This document shows, piece after piece, positions 44,080-53,085 of a stretch of DNA of 64,000 nucleotides. The notes below the pieces were generated by a model. It did not search any database, was not told the origin of the DNA, and saw only the letters and a program-made list of their open reading frames with translations. Source of the DNA: Ignavibacteria bacterium (GTDB lineage Bacteria > Bacteroidota > Ignavibacteria > Kapaibacteriales > UBA4661); contig JAAFIV010000017.1 in the NCBI GenBank assembly GCA_013298775.1, positions 1 through 64,000 of the forward strand, read 5' to 3'. The position numbers and the translations under genes were made by a program. Numbering within the stretch: position 1 is the stretch's first letter; every line of letters begins with the position of its first letter.

Positions 44080-45306
44080 TTAATTTGTCGTGGGAATAAT
44101 ATCGCGCAAAAGCTGTTTCATGCGCTTGTATGTCGCTTGCATTTTGTCTTGCGGCGTGTACGTGGAAAAAACACCGATAACATTGCGACGCACGTCAATC
44201 CAAGGACTGAAGCCGAATCTACCTTGCGAATTCAGTTCAATGAGTTCCACTGTTGCTGAGGTGGTCTGTGGCGGCGCAAGCGTTGGAACAAGCGTTGGTG
44301 AGCTTTGTGTGCTATTGGGGCTTGAAAATGCTGTTGAAATACCCGTTGGAAGGCTCGCACACACACGCCACACACCCAAACCGTAATTTGCAATTTCGCT
44401 GGTTTGCGTCAGAGTGGCGGAAGTGGATTGCAACCGGCGCAGCACTGGCACGCGACCGGCTTGGTTGCTGTGCATTTCGGTAATTGCTGTTTCCGAGAGA
44501 ATACGTTTTCCCTGCCACACGCCTTTATTCATCAGCATTTGGAGGAATCGCGCATATTCGCGAGCCGAGGATTTCGCGCCACCTGCGAGCAAAGGATTTT
44601 GCGTTTTGCCAAGTCCATAAAAGCTCGTATGCACCATTCCAAGCGGCTGCGCGAGGCGTTCCTGAAATAATTCTTCAAACGATTTCTCGCCAACAATTTC
44701 AAGAATACGTCCCCCAAGCTGCATGGATGCGCCTCCGTAGGCAAAACGCGTTCCGGGCGTGTATTGAAGCCGCTCGGTGGAAATGCGATAGGCAGCATCT
44801 TTCATGGGAATCTTCATATCCCGCATCACGGCTATCTCGCCCGCGTAGCCCGATGTGTGCGCGAAAAGCTGCTGCACGGTAATTCCCGCTTTTGTTCCCA
44901 CGAGGTATTGTAAATACTTGCTTGCGGGGTCGCGAAGGGCGAGCTTGCCTTCATCGACAAATGTCATCAAAAGCGCACCAGCAAGCCACTTTGAGGCAGA
45001 AGCAACGGGAATAACGGTATCGGCGTTCATGGTGCCAAAATTCTTTTCATAAATCACACGCCCATTTTGCATGAGAAGCACGCTGCATCCGCCATCGAAA
45101 TTCTTCAAAGAATCGCGCAAAAGCTGCTCAACGGGCGTAAAATCGTATGCGTGAAAAGCCGCGCTCGTAGGCGATGATTGGGAATGCAGTCCATGTTGCT
45201 GCTGGCTCAAGGCTTGATTCCACGCCACAACCGACCACCCCACAAGGGCGCATGTTCGCCGCACGGCAGAGGAGACAAGGTTTTTCAATACTTCTGGGAT
45301 GTGCAT
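44080..45306 (-). CDS. Serine hydrolase of the beta-lactamase/class C family
   Basis: 408 residues. An N-terminal hydrophobic segment (about 14-32) may be a signal anchor. SASKWLAG gives the SxxK nucleophile motif, RFAYGGASMQLGG the Tyr-x-x second motif, and HTSGYAGE and PLGMVHTSFYG are family hallmarks. Members act as esterases, D-aminopeptidases or penicillin-binding-like hydrolases in the periplasm, so antibiotic resistance is not implied. Near the C-terminus is a Ser/Thr/Pro-rich insert (STAFSSPNSTQSSPTLVPT). Start at 45306. Confidence 0.87.
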   Translation of the reverse strand: MHIPEVLKNLVSSAVRRTCALVGWSVVAWNQALSQQQHGLHSQSSPTSAAFHAYDFTPVEQLLRDSLKNFDGGCSVLLMQNGRVIYEKNFGTMNADTVIPVASASKWLAGALLMTFVDEGKLALRDPASKYLQYLVGTKAGITVQQLFAHTSGYAGEIAVMRDMKIPMKDAAYRISTERLQYTPGTRFAYGGASMQLGGRILEIVGEKSFEELFQERLAQPLGMVHTSFYGLGKTQNPLLAGGAKSSAREYARFLQMLMNKGVWQGKRILSETAITEMHSNQAGRVPVLRRLQSTSATLTQTSEIANYGLGVWRVCASLPTGISTAFSSPNSTQSSPTLVPTLAPPQTTSATVELIELNSQGRFGFSPWIDVRRNVIGVFSTYTPQDKMQATYKRMKQLLRDIIPTTN

Positions 45307-45361
45307 TTATGATACAAAAAACGTAAAACTCACTCTTTGTGCCTTCAAAAATAATGCTGCA

Positions 45362-45509
45362 ATTCTTGAATGACACAATGATTATTGGAACGCGGATGAA
45401 GCCCAGACTATCAGGATGTTGAGGACTTTTTCCATCCTCACAATCCTTATAGTCCTCAAATCCGCGTTCCTTGTTCACATCTTCCATTATTGCTGCGTAA
45501 TGTAAGAAT
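45362..45509. mobile_element. MITE-like element, ATTCTTGAA ends with GAACGCGGAT core
   Basis: About 148 bp from ATTCTTGAATGACAC to GTAATGTAAGAAT. The core between GGAACGCGGATGAAGCCCAG and CCTCAAATCCGCGTTCC is a palindrome rich in GGATTGAGGA motifs. It is related over its length to 48233-48390, there in the opposite orientation. The same core occurs inside GTAAC-ended elements at 16572 and 55681. Confidence 0.7.
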
Positions 45510-45535
45510 CATGTACGTAGGTTGCGGTTTTAAGA

Positions 45536-46840
45536 TTACTCTGAAATACTGTATTGCTCAACTTTCTCTGCCGTTGGAGCCATGCGCTTAATCACCACAA
45601 CGGTTTTATCATCCGAATAGCGATGCTCGGCTCCGGCAGAGAATTTCTGGGCATCTTCAATGCACTGATAGGCAATCTCGCGAGCGGTAGCACGGTGCAT
45701 CTTGCGTAAGATAGATTTTAAGCGGTTTTCACCGAACAGTTTTCCAGCTTTATTTTGAGCTTCAATAATACCGTCGGTGTAGAGGAGAAGAATGTCGCCG
45801 TGAGCCATGTTCACATTTTCCACGCGAAAACGCTGGTCGGGCGACACGCCAAGCATACTCCCCGTCGAGGGAAGATAGTAAAAATCCCGCGTTTTTGCGC
45901 GATACAGAATCGGGCTGCAATGCCCAGCATTTGCAAAGAGCAACAAACCTTGGTCGGAAGAGGTGAGTTCGCAATAGAACAAGGTTACAAAACGCTCGTA
46001 GGGAAAGGTTTCGTAAATAAGCGTATTCAAGCGGGCAATAAGCGAGGCAATTTTAATATCAAACCCAATACCCATGCGTATTGCGCCAGAAACAAAGAGT
46101 GCTTGAATCGCAGCAGCCATGCCCTTGCTGGAGGCATCGCTAATCAAAATGCTGAGGCGGTCTTCGTAGCTATTCGGCGGACGCAGATAATCGAAGTAAT
46201 CGCCACCCACGATGCGGTCTGGGATGGAAATGCCAAACACATGATAATCATGGAAAATCGTCTCGTGGTCGGGGAGAAGGCTTTTCTGGATTTCCCACGC
46301 TTGGTTGAGGTCTTTTTCAATCACTAAGTGGCGTTTTTGCTGCTCCAAATCGCGCAGACGAATTTCCACCGCGCTACCGATAATGTTAATCATATCGAAA
46401 AACTTATCGCTGATTTTCGGCGCATTGAAGGCAAGAGCGTATTTGTAATACTTCTGGTTGCCGCGTTTCACAAGGTCGCCTACGCCTGTGGCGGAATAGA
46501 GCTTAATCCCGCTTTGAATCAGCACTTCATCGGTTTCATAGTTCATGATGGTACGCTTCAAGGGCAATTGCATGAACATTGGATAATCCTCAACCGAAAC
46601 AGTATAATTCATTGGCACGGGGTCGAGCGAACCGTACTGGTAGCGCATGGTGTAGGCGTTTTGCTCATTGTCCAACTCCCAAATACGCCCGCCTGAAATT
46701 TCAATATCGGCGCGGTCCACAATCTCCCGCATCACCGAGCTGAGAAGCTCCAATTGATTGGAATATTTCGCCGAAGCAAGTTTATCAACAATGCGATAAA
46801 TCTGCTTCTGTGTCATTACTTGCGCTGTTTGACGTGCCAT
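45536..46840 (-). CDS. SpoIIE/RsbU-type PP2C phosphatase with N-terminal GAF-like domain
   Basis: 434 residues. A GAF-like region (about 20-190, including RYQYGSLDPVPMNY) and a helix are followed by a PP2C-type phosphatase: VGGDYFDYL, LISDASSKGMAAAIQALF, FANAGHCSPILY and LLLYTDGIIEAQN, the metal-binding acidic residues. Such enzymes dephosphorylate anti-sigma antagonists in partner-switching systems or respond to second messengers. No RsbW/RsbV-type genes are nearby, so its target is unknown. Start MARQTAQVMTQ at 46840. Confidence 0.9.
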   Translation of the reverse strand: MARQTAQVMTQKQIYRIVDKLASAKYSNQLELLSSVMREIVDRADIEISGGRIWELDNEQNAYTMRYQYGSLDPVPMNYTVSVEDYPMFMQLPLKRTIMNYETDEVLIQSGIKLYSATGVGDLVKRGNQKYYKYALAFNAPKISDKFFDMINIIGSAVEIRLRDLEQQKRHLVIEKDLNQAWEIQKSLLPDHETIFHDYHVFGISIPDRIVGGDYFDYLRPPNSYEDRLSILISDASSKGMAAAIQALFVSGAIRMGIGFDIKIASLIARLNTLIYETFPYERFVTLFYCELTSSDQGLLLFANAGHCSPILYRAKTRDFYYLPSTGSMLGVSPDQRFRVENVNMAHGDILLLYTDGIIEAQNKAGKLFGENRLKSILRKMHRATAREIAYQCIEDAQKFSAGAEHRYSDDKTVVVIKRMAPTAEKVEQYSISE

Positions 46841-46885
46841 AGTAGTTATTATGCGGTGTTCAAGGGATGATGAAAGCAGAATCCT

Positions 46886-46989
46886 TCCCCTCACCCAACC
46901 CTCTCCCAAAAGGAGAGGGCTTCAGAAATATTTGATTTTCTTTGTCCTTGCTCCTTCTCCTCTTGGGAGAAGGTGGGGGATGAGGGCAA
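46886..46989. repeat. CTCTCCC-core palindrome without recognised ends
   Basis: CCCTCACCCAACCCTCTCCC at the left and GGGAGAAGGTGGGGGATGAGGG at the right form a long imperfect palindrome. It lacks the ACTCACCTTACGC ends of the copy at 7111-7254. Confidence 0.7.
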
Positions 46990-47016
46990 AATGGGTGAGT
47001 GTCTCTAAAGTTCACG

Positions 47017-47919
47017 TTACAACAACCCCGCCTTCACAAGCGCAGTGCGGAGCTTTTCTTTATTCGCCGACTGCATGGGAACAAGCGGCAAGCGGTATTG
47101 CTCTTCGATAATGCCCATCATATTCAACGCCGCTTTTACGGGTAAGGGATTGGATTCGATAAAGTTTAATTTCATCAATTCCAAAAAGCGATATTGAAGC
47201 GAGCGAGCGAGGGCGAAATCTCCCGCACGTGCCGCACGTACAAGGTCGCTAAAGCCGCGAGGTGCGTAATTGCTGAACACAGAAATAACGCCTTGACCGC
47301 CCGCCGCAATGAGCGGCAGTGTGAGCGAATCGTCGCCAGACAGCACCGCTACGCCTTCGGGAGCGGATGCGATAATTTCCATCATTTGGTCGAGATTGCC
47401 AGAGGCTTCTTTTGTGGCAACAATATTCGGACATGCCTCCATAATTGCAAGCTGCGATTCCGCGCCAACATTCGAGCCAGTGCGTCCGGGAACATTGTAC
47501 AAAATGACGGGAAAATCTGGTGCGCCATCGGCAACGGCTTGGTAATGTGCCATCAAGCCCGCATGAGTTGGTTTGTTGTAGTACGGCGTAACGACGAGTG
47601 CGCCGTCTGCGCCCAGTTCTTGAGCATATTTTGTGTAGCGAGCGGCTTCGCGGGTACTATTTGAGCCAGTGCCAGCAATTACTTTCACATTCTTACCCGA
47701 TTCTTTTACTTTTTCGACCACAAACCGAATAACAGAGCGGTCTTCTTCTTCGGTCATGGTCGCGCTTTCGCCCGTAGAGCCACATGCGATGAGGAATTCT
47801 ACGCCGCCATCGAGTTGAAAAGTAATAAGACGAGCAAACGCATCGAAATCAATGGAAGTATCAGGTCGGAAGGGCGTTACCAATGCCGTTCCTGTGCCAA
47901 CAAATGGGCAGTTTCGCAT
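47017..47919 (-). CDS. dapA: 4-Hydroxy-tetrahydrodipicolinate synthase
   Basis: 300 residues, a pyruvate-lyase (beta/alpha)8 enzyme that condenses pyruvate and aspartate semialdehyde in lysine and cell-wall precursor synthesis. Catalytic features are CGSTGESATM (Thr), YNVPGRTGSN (Tyr) and the Schiff-base lysine in IVATKEASGN near residue 165. A complete chain with a standard length. Start MRNCPFVG at 47919. No other lysine gene is adjacent. Confidence 0.96.
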   Translation of the reverse strand: MRNCPFVGTGTALVTPFRPDTSIDFDAFARLITFQLDGGVEFLIACGSTGESATMTEEEDRSVIRFVVEKVKESGKNVKVIAGTGSNSTREAARYTKYAQELGADGALVVTPYYNKPTHAGLMAHYQAVADGAPDFPVILYNVPGRTGSNVGAESQLAIMEACPNIVATKEASGNLDQMMEIIASAPEGVAVLSGDDSLTLPLIAAGGQGVISVFSNYAPRGFSDLVRAARAGDFALARSLQYRFLELMKLNFIESNPLPVKAALNMMGIIEEQYRLPLVPMQSANKEKLRTALVKAGLL

Positions 47920-48232
47920 GAAAATTTCCCTTACAATAAATACAAAAGTTGAAACAAAAAATTGAAACAGAGTTGAAAAAAATTGAACAGAAAATGAACA
48001 AAAATGATTTTTGAAGAATCACAAAGGTACGGCTTTTTCAGGAAATTCTCCGTGCAAATTTTTAACAGGCTCGCCCGTCATCGCGTGGTGGGAGAGAAGC
48101 AGTGCGGAAGCAGGATTTCTCGAAAGGAAAGGTGAGTACAGACAGGATTCTGTGGAAGACGCATAAAATCTTATGTTGGCAGGTATCATCAATGCAGAAA
48201 GCCACCGAATTTGCTCAAGAAGAGAGTATAGT
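47920..48232. other. Intergenic, no gene recognised
   Basis: An A/G-rich stretch with repeated TTGAAACA/TTGAAAAA motifs (47950-48005) lies directly upstream of dapA. A short minus-strand frame around 48019-48120 (HHAMTGEPVKNLHGEF) looks like a possible decayed gene end but has no recognisable family. Confidence 0.4.
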
Positions 48233-48390
48233 ATTCTTGAATTCAGCAGCAATAATGAACAATGTAAGCAAAGAACACGGATTTGAGGATTACAAGGATT
48301 GCAAGGATGGTAAGAATGGAAAAAAGTCCTCAACATCCTGATAGTCTGGGCTTCATCTGCGTTCCAATAATCGTTGCGTACTTCAAGAAT
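48233..48390. mobile_element. MITE-like element, ATTCTTGAA ends, opposite copy of 45362-45509
   Basis: 158 bp from ATTCTTGAATTCAGCAGC to TGCGTACTTCAAGAAT, an imperfect inverted pair over about 24 bp. The core reads AACACGGATTTGAGGATT to CTTCATCTGCGTTCC and is related to the reverse complement of the element at 45362-45509. Confidence 0.7.
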
Positions 48391-48407
48391 CACGTATTCA
48401 GTGTCCT

Positions 48408-49094
48408 CTATTTTTCCGCTTTCCCGCCTTTTATCAAATACCACAAGCCTAATACAAGTTCACCTAATGCCATCGGTGCGCTCAGAACCGCTTCAACACT
48501 AGGCTTGTAGAAAGCATAGTTTGGAATAATGAGCGCAGCAATGCTTGTTCCAATATAGCATAGCGCAGCAAACATGGCAAGAAAACCCAGTATTTTTGGA
48601 ATGTTTCCAGCAGTTGCAACAATATATCCAACCAACAACAAATGCACGCCAAACAGCACCAAAGCCAGTGACCATGCGTCATTGAAGGTAGTGAGTCGTT
48701 GGTGAATTTGCACCGCATTCGCGGCATGTTCCGATAATGGCAATACGCTGAGAAGAAACGAAAGTAATGCCGCAAACGTGGCTGCAAATGCTACACGAAA
48801 CCATGCCGAAAGCTGCGCCAATCCTTCGTTTGCATCTCGTAACAGATGGTACAATCCCCATGCGCAAAGAATATCGCAAACAATTACGCCAAGAAAACTC
48901 AGAATACCTGCACGAAACAGCATTGATGAGCTTTGTAGCTTGGCAAAGGTTGCCGCAGCATCATTCGGAATAAGAATCGAATTGAATACAAACCCATAAC
49001 TGAAGCCACCTCCAGCCGCCATCAGCACAATAGTGATACCCACCGTAAGCGCGAATACACGCTGGGAGAGATGAGTGCGAGAATCCTTCAACAT
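48408..49094 (-). CDS. DUF4386 family membrane protein
   Basis: 228 residues, six hydrophobic helices. The DUF4386 pattern is visible in GGFSYGFVFNSILIPNDAAA, RAGILSFLGVIVCDILCAW, LVGYIVATAGNIPKILGF and PMALGELVLGLWYLIKG. The function of the family is unknown. It is transcribed away from the Crp-type regulator gene, whose other neighbour is a second DUF4386 gene. Start MLKDSRTHLSQ at 49094. Confidence 0.82.
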   Translation of the reverse strand: MLKDSRTHLSQRVFALTVGITIVLMAAGGGFSYGFVFNSILIPNDAAATFAKLQSSSMLFRAGILSFLGVIVCDILCAWGLYHLLRDANEGLAQLSAWFRVAFAATFAALLSFLLSVLPLSEHAANAVQIHQRLTTFNDAWSLALVLFGVHLLLVGYIVATAGNIPKILGFLAMFAALCYIGTSIAALIIPNYAFYKPSVEAVLSAPMALGELVLGLWYLIKGGKAEK

Positions 49095-49236
49095 TGTTTT
49101 TTGGTGAAAATGGTACAAACCTTTATTTTATCACGCAAATCTAGCACAAAGTTTTGCGACATCCATTGACGAAAGATAAGAAATGCCCTCTCTGACCAAT
49201 GACCAAACAACCAATGCACCAATGACTCATTCCCCA

Positions 49237-49833
49237 ATGACCATTCACCAACACCCGCTTATCCGCTACTTTGCAGCAATCACGCCGCTTACAAGCGAAG
49301 AAGCGGAAGCGATTTACCACAGTATGGTTCTGCGCACCTATCCGAAAGACCATACGTTGCTTCGCGCTGGCGACGTGGCGGTGGAGAGCTATTTTGTGCT
49401 AAAAGGCTGTATTCGTCAGTATTCCATGCTGGATGGCGTTGAAAAAATCAATGCTTTTTTCACCGAAAATGATTGGGTGCTGTCCTTGAATAGTCTGGAT
49501 GCACCCAGCTACGCACCGCACTACTGGACGTGTTGCGAAGAAACCACGCTTGTTCTCGGCAATGACAATGGCGCAAATGCTCTCTTTGCACAATTCCCAA
49601 AGTTTGAAATGATTGCCCGAAAAATCTTGGAAAATACTCTCTTTCAGCAGCAGCACACAATGGCGCGATACAGCACCGAAAGCCCCGAAGAGCGTTACCA
49701 GAACTTGCTTTCAGCGCGTCCAGATTTATTCCAACGCTTGCCACAGTACCAGATTGCAAGCTACATCGGCGTTCAGCCAGAATCCTTGAGCAGAATTCGC
49801 AAGCGATTACACGAGCGGAAGAATGTTCGTTAA
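49237..49833 (+). CDS. Crp/Fnr-family transcriptional regulator
   Basis: 198 residues. A cyclic-nucleotide-binding-like jelly roll (HTLLRAGDVAVESYFVLKGC, about 40-110) is followed by a helix and an abbreviated C-terminal winged helix (YQNLLSARPDLFQRLPQYQIASYIGVQPESLSRIRKR). This form is common in Bacteroidetes, where residues needed for cAMP binding are often missing and the ligand is unknown. Two upstream ATGs (49183 and 49222) exist, but they fall in a CCAATGACCAA low-complexity tract, so 49237 was chosen. It sits between two minus-strand DUF4386 genes. Confidence 0.85.
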   Translation: MTIHQHPLIRYFAAITPLTSEEAEAIYHSMVLRTYPKDHTLLRAGDVAVESYFVLKGCIRQYSMLDGVEKINAFFTENDWVLSLNSLDAPSYAPHYWTCCEETTLVLGNDNGANALFAQFPKFEMIARKILENTLFQQQHTMARYSTESPEERYQNLLSARPDLFQRLPQYQIASYIGVQPESLSRIRKRLHERKNVR

Positions 49834-49842
49834 AGCAAGTAT

Positions 49843-50604
49843 TTACACAGCTTTCACGGGAGAATGAAGCACAGAAGCAGGAACGCCTTTCACCAACAGC
49901 CACATCCCTAACGCAATTTCACACAAGCCGCCCGGCACAGCGCACATCACGCCGACAGCAATGCCGAAGCATTCCAACACAGCACCAACAAGCAGAACCA
50001 CATAGCCTGCAAGCAGCATGAGTGCAAGCGGCGCGGGGACAACGCGTGCAGCGCGAAGCACGTGACAAAAACCAATACTGCCGAGCGCGAGTGCCATCAT
50101 TCCTACTTGATACGACCAATAATTTACCTTTTGCAAGAGAAGCGAAAGCGTGTGCAAATGCAGGAAATACGCTTCTTTCGAGGATAATTGCTCCGCTCCA
50201 GCAAACGAATATCTCCCATAGTTTGCGTATTCCTCGCTCAGGAAAAGAATCGCCAATAGCGCAACAATGCCCACTGCCGTAAACACTGCTTCAACACTGC
50301 GCCCAACGACATAACTTATTCCTGCAAAACTATTCCATTTCGATAGAAGCGGAAAAAATAATATTCCGAGCAACGCCACTGCAACCGAGTTCGCCAGCAT
50401 GAGCAATGCGCCCACAATGTATTGAATTTTACCAGCCTGAAGAGCCGATAAATACTGGCTTATAGCCTGTATTCCGTTTTGTCCTGTGCTTGGAGTTGAG
50501 CTTTGTAAAAGTGCGTCCATGAGCGCGTTTCCGCCGCCATACGCAAAAAAGACGATAAGAAATAAAAAGCCGCAAAGCCTCGCCGTTGCTTGGGTAAAGG
50601 GCAT
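49843..50604 (-). CDS. DUF4386-like membrane protein (second copy)
   Basis: 253 residues with six or seven hydrophobic helices: LCGFLFLIVFFAYGGGNAL, YIVGALLMLANSVAVALLG, RSVEAVFTAVGIVALLAILF and the C-terminal GLCEIALGMWLLVKGV, matching the end of the DUF4386 protein at 48408-49094 (ALGELVLGLWYLIKG). It converges on the Crp-type gene, with 9 bases between the two stops. A TAATTTTG-type -7 box on the minus strand lies at 50662-50655. Confidence 0.72.
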   Translation of the reverse strand: MPFTQATARLCGFLFLIVFFAYGGGNALMDALLQSSTPSTGQNGIQAISQYLSALQAGKIQYIVGALLMLANSVAVALLGILFFPLLSKWNSFAGISYVVGRSVEAVFTAVGIVALLAILFLSEEYANYGRYSFAGAEQLSSKEAYFLHLHTLSLLLQKVNYWSYQVGMMALALGSIGFCHVLRAARVVPAPLALMLLAGYVVLLVGAVLECFGIAVGVMCAVPGGLCEIALGMWLLVKGVPASVLHSPVKAV

Positions 50605-50820
50605 ATTGCCTCTGAGGAATTATTGGTACATTGGTTGGTGAATTTGTGATGATACAAAATTACACCACAGGAGAAGCAATGTCATTGACCTCAGTTAAGA
50701 AGTGCAAGCAGGATTACTTGGAATACAAAAAAGCCTGAGGAAGCAGTAAGAACGACCTGAATTCACGCGAATATTCACATTAATATTCACGTTGGTATGT
50801 ACCTCATTTTTCGCACTGAA

Positions 50821-51576
50821 CTATGCTGCAACAGGCTTCCAGCCAAGCTCGGCAGCAAGTGTGTAGCGAGGATGCTCTTGTGGAATAAACACCTTGTTGG
50901 GACTATTTTCCACTTGAAAAACGGTGTAGTTTGGCAAAGGAAAATCTATCTGTGTGTGCGTAATTTCGGCTTGAATAATCGGGCGATAGTGTGCTAGAAT
51001 TTTTGCTGCTCCTTGCAACACCTGATTTTCTGCGCCTTCGGCATCAATTTTCAAAAAATCGAACCGCGTCAGTTTTTCCCACGCGAACAAATCGTCGAGC
51101 GCAACAACCAATGACGATAACGCTTGTGCAGAAGCATCGTGCTTCACAAGACTGAATTCGTGCGGCTTTTCAGAATTCATCCAGAACATACTTGTTTCGG
51201 TGCGCTCACCTGCACACAGATTACGGATGCGAAGATTGCTAAAACGATTCGCCTGCGCACTTTTAAACAAGACGGCAAGCACATCGGGGAATGGCTCCAA
51301 AGCCAGCACTGTTCCTGTTCCTGCAAGATGTTGAGCAGCTTTAATGCTATAAATTCCTGTATTCGCCCCTACATCAATCATCACACTTTCTGGCGCGAGA
51401 AATTTCGTAAAATGTTTGTACTCTGGCTCAATTTCATCACGCCAAACGTAGATTCCACGACCACCAAAACCCGCTTTATTCTGCCCGTAAATGATTGCAC
51501 CATTTGACAATCGTGTTTTCAGAAGTTGTGCGCGTGGACTGAGCGCCACGCGGATTTTGCGCAAAAATTCCATCAT
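50821..51576 (-). CDS. FkbM-family SAM-dependent methyltransferase
   Basis: 251 residues. The SAM-binding motif VMIDVGANTGIYSIKAAQHL, the acidic loop ALEPFP and the family motif RFDFLKIDAEGAENQVLQGA identify an FkbM methyltransferase. These O-methylate sugars or small molecules, often in polysaccharide biosynthesis. The start MMEFLRKIRV at 51576 was chosen because the longer frame begins near a mobile element at 51657-51800. No glycosyltransferase is adjacent. Confidence 0.85.
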   Translation of the reverse strand: MMEFLRKIRVALSPRAQLLKTRLSNGAIIYGQNKAGFGGRGIYVWRDEIEPEYKHFTKFLAPESVMIDVGANTGIYSIKAAQHLAGTGTVLALEPFPDVLAVLFKSAQANRFSNLRIRNLCAGERTETSMFWMNSEKPHEFSLVKHDASAQALSSLVVALDDLFAWEKLTRFDFLKIDAEGAENQVLQGAAKILAHYRPIIQAEITHTQIDFPLPNYTVFQVENSPNKVFIPQEHPRYTLAAELGWKPVAA

Positions 51577-51656
51577 TGGTTTATCCGTTATTGGAGGAGA
51601 AAGCTGTGAAAAAATATGAAAAAATGGAACAATTCGTCCGGCAGCATAGACACTTC

Positions 51657-51800
51657 GTAACTCGTCAGGTCTTGGTTTTCCCATCCTACTATTTCTTCAT
51701 AGGAGAACGGGTTTCATGGTATATGTTCCGCGAAACCTATTTTCGCGAAAAACCCGTTCTACGCTTAGGAAAGTGTAGGACGGTAAGACTGACCAGTTAC
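51657..51800. mobile_element. MITE-like element with 8-bp duplication, CCCGTTCT core
   Basis: 144 bp from GTAACTCGTCAGGTC to GACTGACCAGTTAC. The 8-bp direct repeat GACACTTC is exact on both sides (51649-51656 and 51801-51808). The core AACGGGTTTC...GAAAAACCCGTTCT is different from the cores of 21620-21781 and 16572-16715 and resembles 29483-29525. Confidence 0.87.
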
Positions 51801-51864
51801 GACACTTCTTGAATTCAAGCTCTTATCTGTGCCACAAAAACGAGCATTTTGCAAAAGTCTCACC

Positions 51865-52422
51865 TTAATTCAATGACGGATGCTCAGGCGTTCCCGCAAT
51901 GATATGATATTCCCCGCCAAGGCTCGCCACCACACGCGACCAGAGGTTTTTATGCGCCTCATCGAACAGAAGTTTTGTGCTAGATTCCGTGAGAATCCAT
52001 GATTTTTCTGCAATTTCCCCCGCTAATTGCTCTTCACTCCAGCCTGCATAGCCCACAAAGAAGCGGATATCCTCGTTCGTCGCGCCGCCAGAGACAAACA
52101 TTTCCATGAGCGCGTCAAATTGTCCGCCCCAAAAAATTCCATCGGCAATTTCCAACGCACCCGGAATCACTGTACCAATGCGGTGGACACAATGCAAGGT
52201 GTCGTTCTGGCACGGACCGCCCCAGTACAAAGGCGCGTCGAAACCGCGTGTTTCGTCGGGCAAAATGTCAATTAAGGTTTGCTGCAAGGGGCGATTTATC
52301 ACGTATCCGAGCGTTCCTGAGCTTTCGTGCTGCGCAAGGAATATCACCGACCGCTTGAAATTCGGGTCGGTGAGCGTATGCGCTGCCGCCAAGACTATGC
52401 CAGGTGCGGGGTGGAGGTTCAT
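51865..52422 (-). CDS. YqgE/AlgH family protein
   Basis: 185 residues. PGIVLAAAHTLTDPNFKRSV, GTLGYVINRPLQQTL, YWGGPCQNDTLHCVHR and FVGYAGWSEEQLAGEI are family signatures. The fold is structurally known, but the biochemical role is unsettled; AlgH in Pseudomonas influences transcription of alginate genes. It is the next gene after def (36 bases), the last of a run of cotranscribable genes starting at the HAD hydrolase. Confidence 0.92.
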   Translation of the reverse strand: MNLHPAPGIVLAAAHTLTDPNFKRSVIFLAQHESSGTLGYVINRPLQQTLIDILPDETRGFDAPLYWGGPCQNDTLHCVHRIGTVIPGALEIADGIFWGGQFDALMEMFVSGGATNEDIRFFVGYAGWSEEQLAGEIAEKSWILTESSTKLLFDEAHKNLWSRVVASLGGEYHIIAGTPEHPSLN

Positions 52423-52458
52423 TGCGTGATAGGGTGAATTGTACGGAATGTACGGACT

Positions 52459-53061
52459 CTATTTTTTCTTTTTCCGACGCTGCGGATGCTTCTGCTCCAA
52501 ATACACAGGATATTCCGCTTCCGCTTGCCCAAGCTGGATGCGGCGGAGCTTCGGGTGCGCCATTGCGCGGCGCATGGGGCTTAATCGCTCGAAAAAATAT
52601 ACGCCGTTCAAATGGTCTATTTCGTGCTGCATCACGCGGGAAAGCAAGCCGTCTGCTTCCAAGCGGTGTTCCTTCATGTCGAGGTCGTAGAAACGCACTT
52701 GAATCCCTGTCGGGCGCGTAACCTTGTCGCGGAAGGTCGGCAAGCTAAGGCAACCTTCTTCAAAATCTTCCTTCTGCTCGGAAAATGCTTCAATGACGGG
52801 ATTGATAAGCACGAGCGGCGGGGTTTTATGCGCCTTCTTGCCGCTTTTGAGGTCGTCTTCTTCCAAGTCGCCAATGTCTATCACGGTTATCGCGTGTTCG
52901 CTGCCGACTTGATTGGCTGCAAGCCCGATTCCATCGGCATTGTTCATGGTTTCAAACAAGTTTTTTACAAAGAGTTTTATCTCGCCGGTCATCTCTGCAA
53001 CGGGCGTGGATACTTGCTTTAGAATAGGATGGTCGAAGGTGTAGATGGGAAGAATTGCCAT
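52459..53061 (-). CDS. def: Peptide deformylase
   Basis: 200 residues. The three conserved motifs GIGLAANQVG, EEGCLSLP and QHEIDHLNG supply the metal-binding Cys and two His. The enzyme removes the formyl group from the initiator methionine of nascent proteins. A C-terminal extension ends in a basic HPQRRKKKK run that may bind RNA or the ribosome. A charged insert (EEDDLKSGKKAHK) sits in the middle. It follows the HAD gene by 24 bases and precedes yqgE by 36. Confidence 0.96.
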   Translation of the reverse strand: MAILPIYTFDHPILKQVSTPVAEMTGEIKLFVKNLFETMNNADGIGLAANQVGSEHAITVIDIGDLEEDDLKSGKKAHKTPPLVLINPVIEAFSEQKEDFEEGCLSLPTFRDKVTRPTGIQVRFYDLDMKEHRLEADGLLSRVMQHEIDHLNGVYFFERLSPMRRAMAHPKLRRIQLGQAEAEYPVYLEQKHPQRRKKKK

Positions 53062-53085
53062 AAAAATTGTGCAAAGAGTGAGTAT

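Noticed and set aside
44080-45306. Antibiotic-resistance beta-lactamase
   Set aside because: The SxxK and YxG motifs fit the wider serine hydrolase/esterase family; no class-specific features of clinical AmpC enzymes are evident.
50679-50738. 19-codon frame with an AGGAGA site before it
   Set aside because: Attractive ribosome site, but no promoter, no conservation evidence and a random-looking peptide (MSLTSVKKCKQDYLEYKKA); left unannotated.
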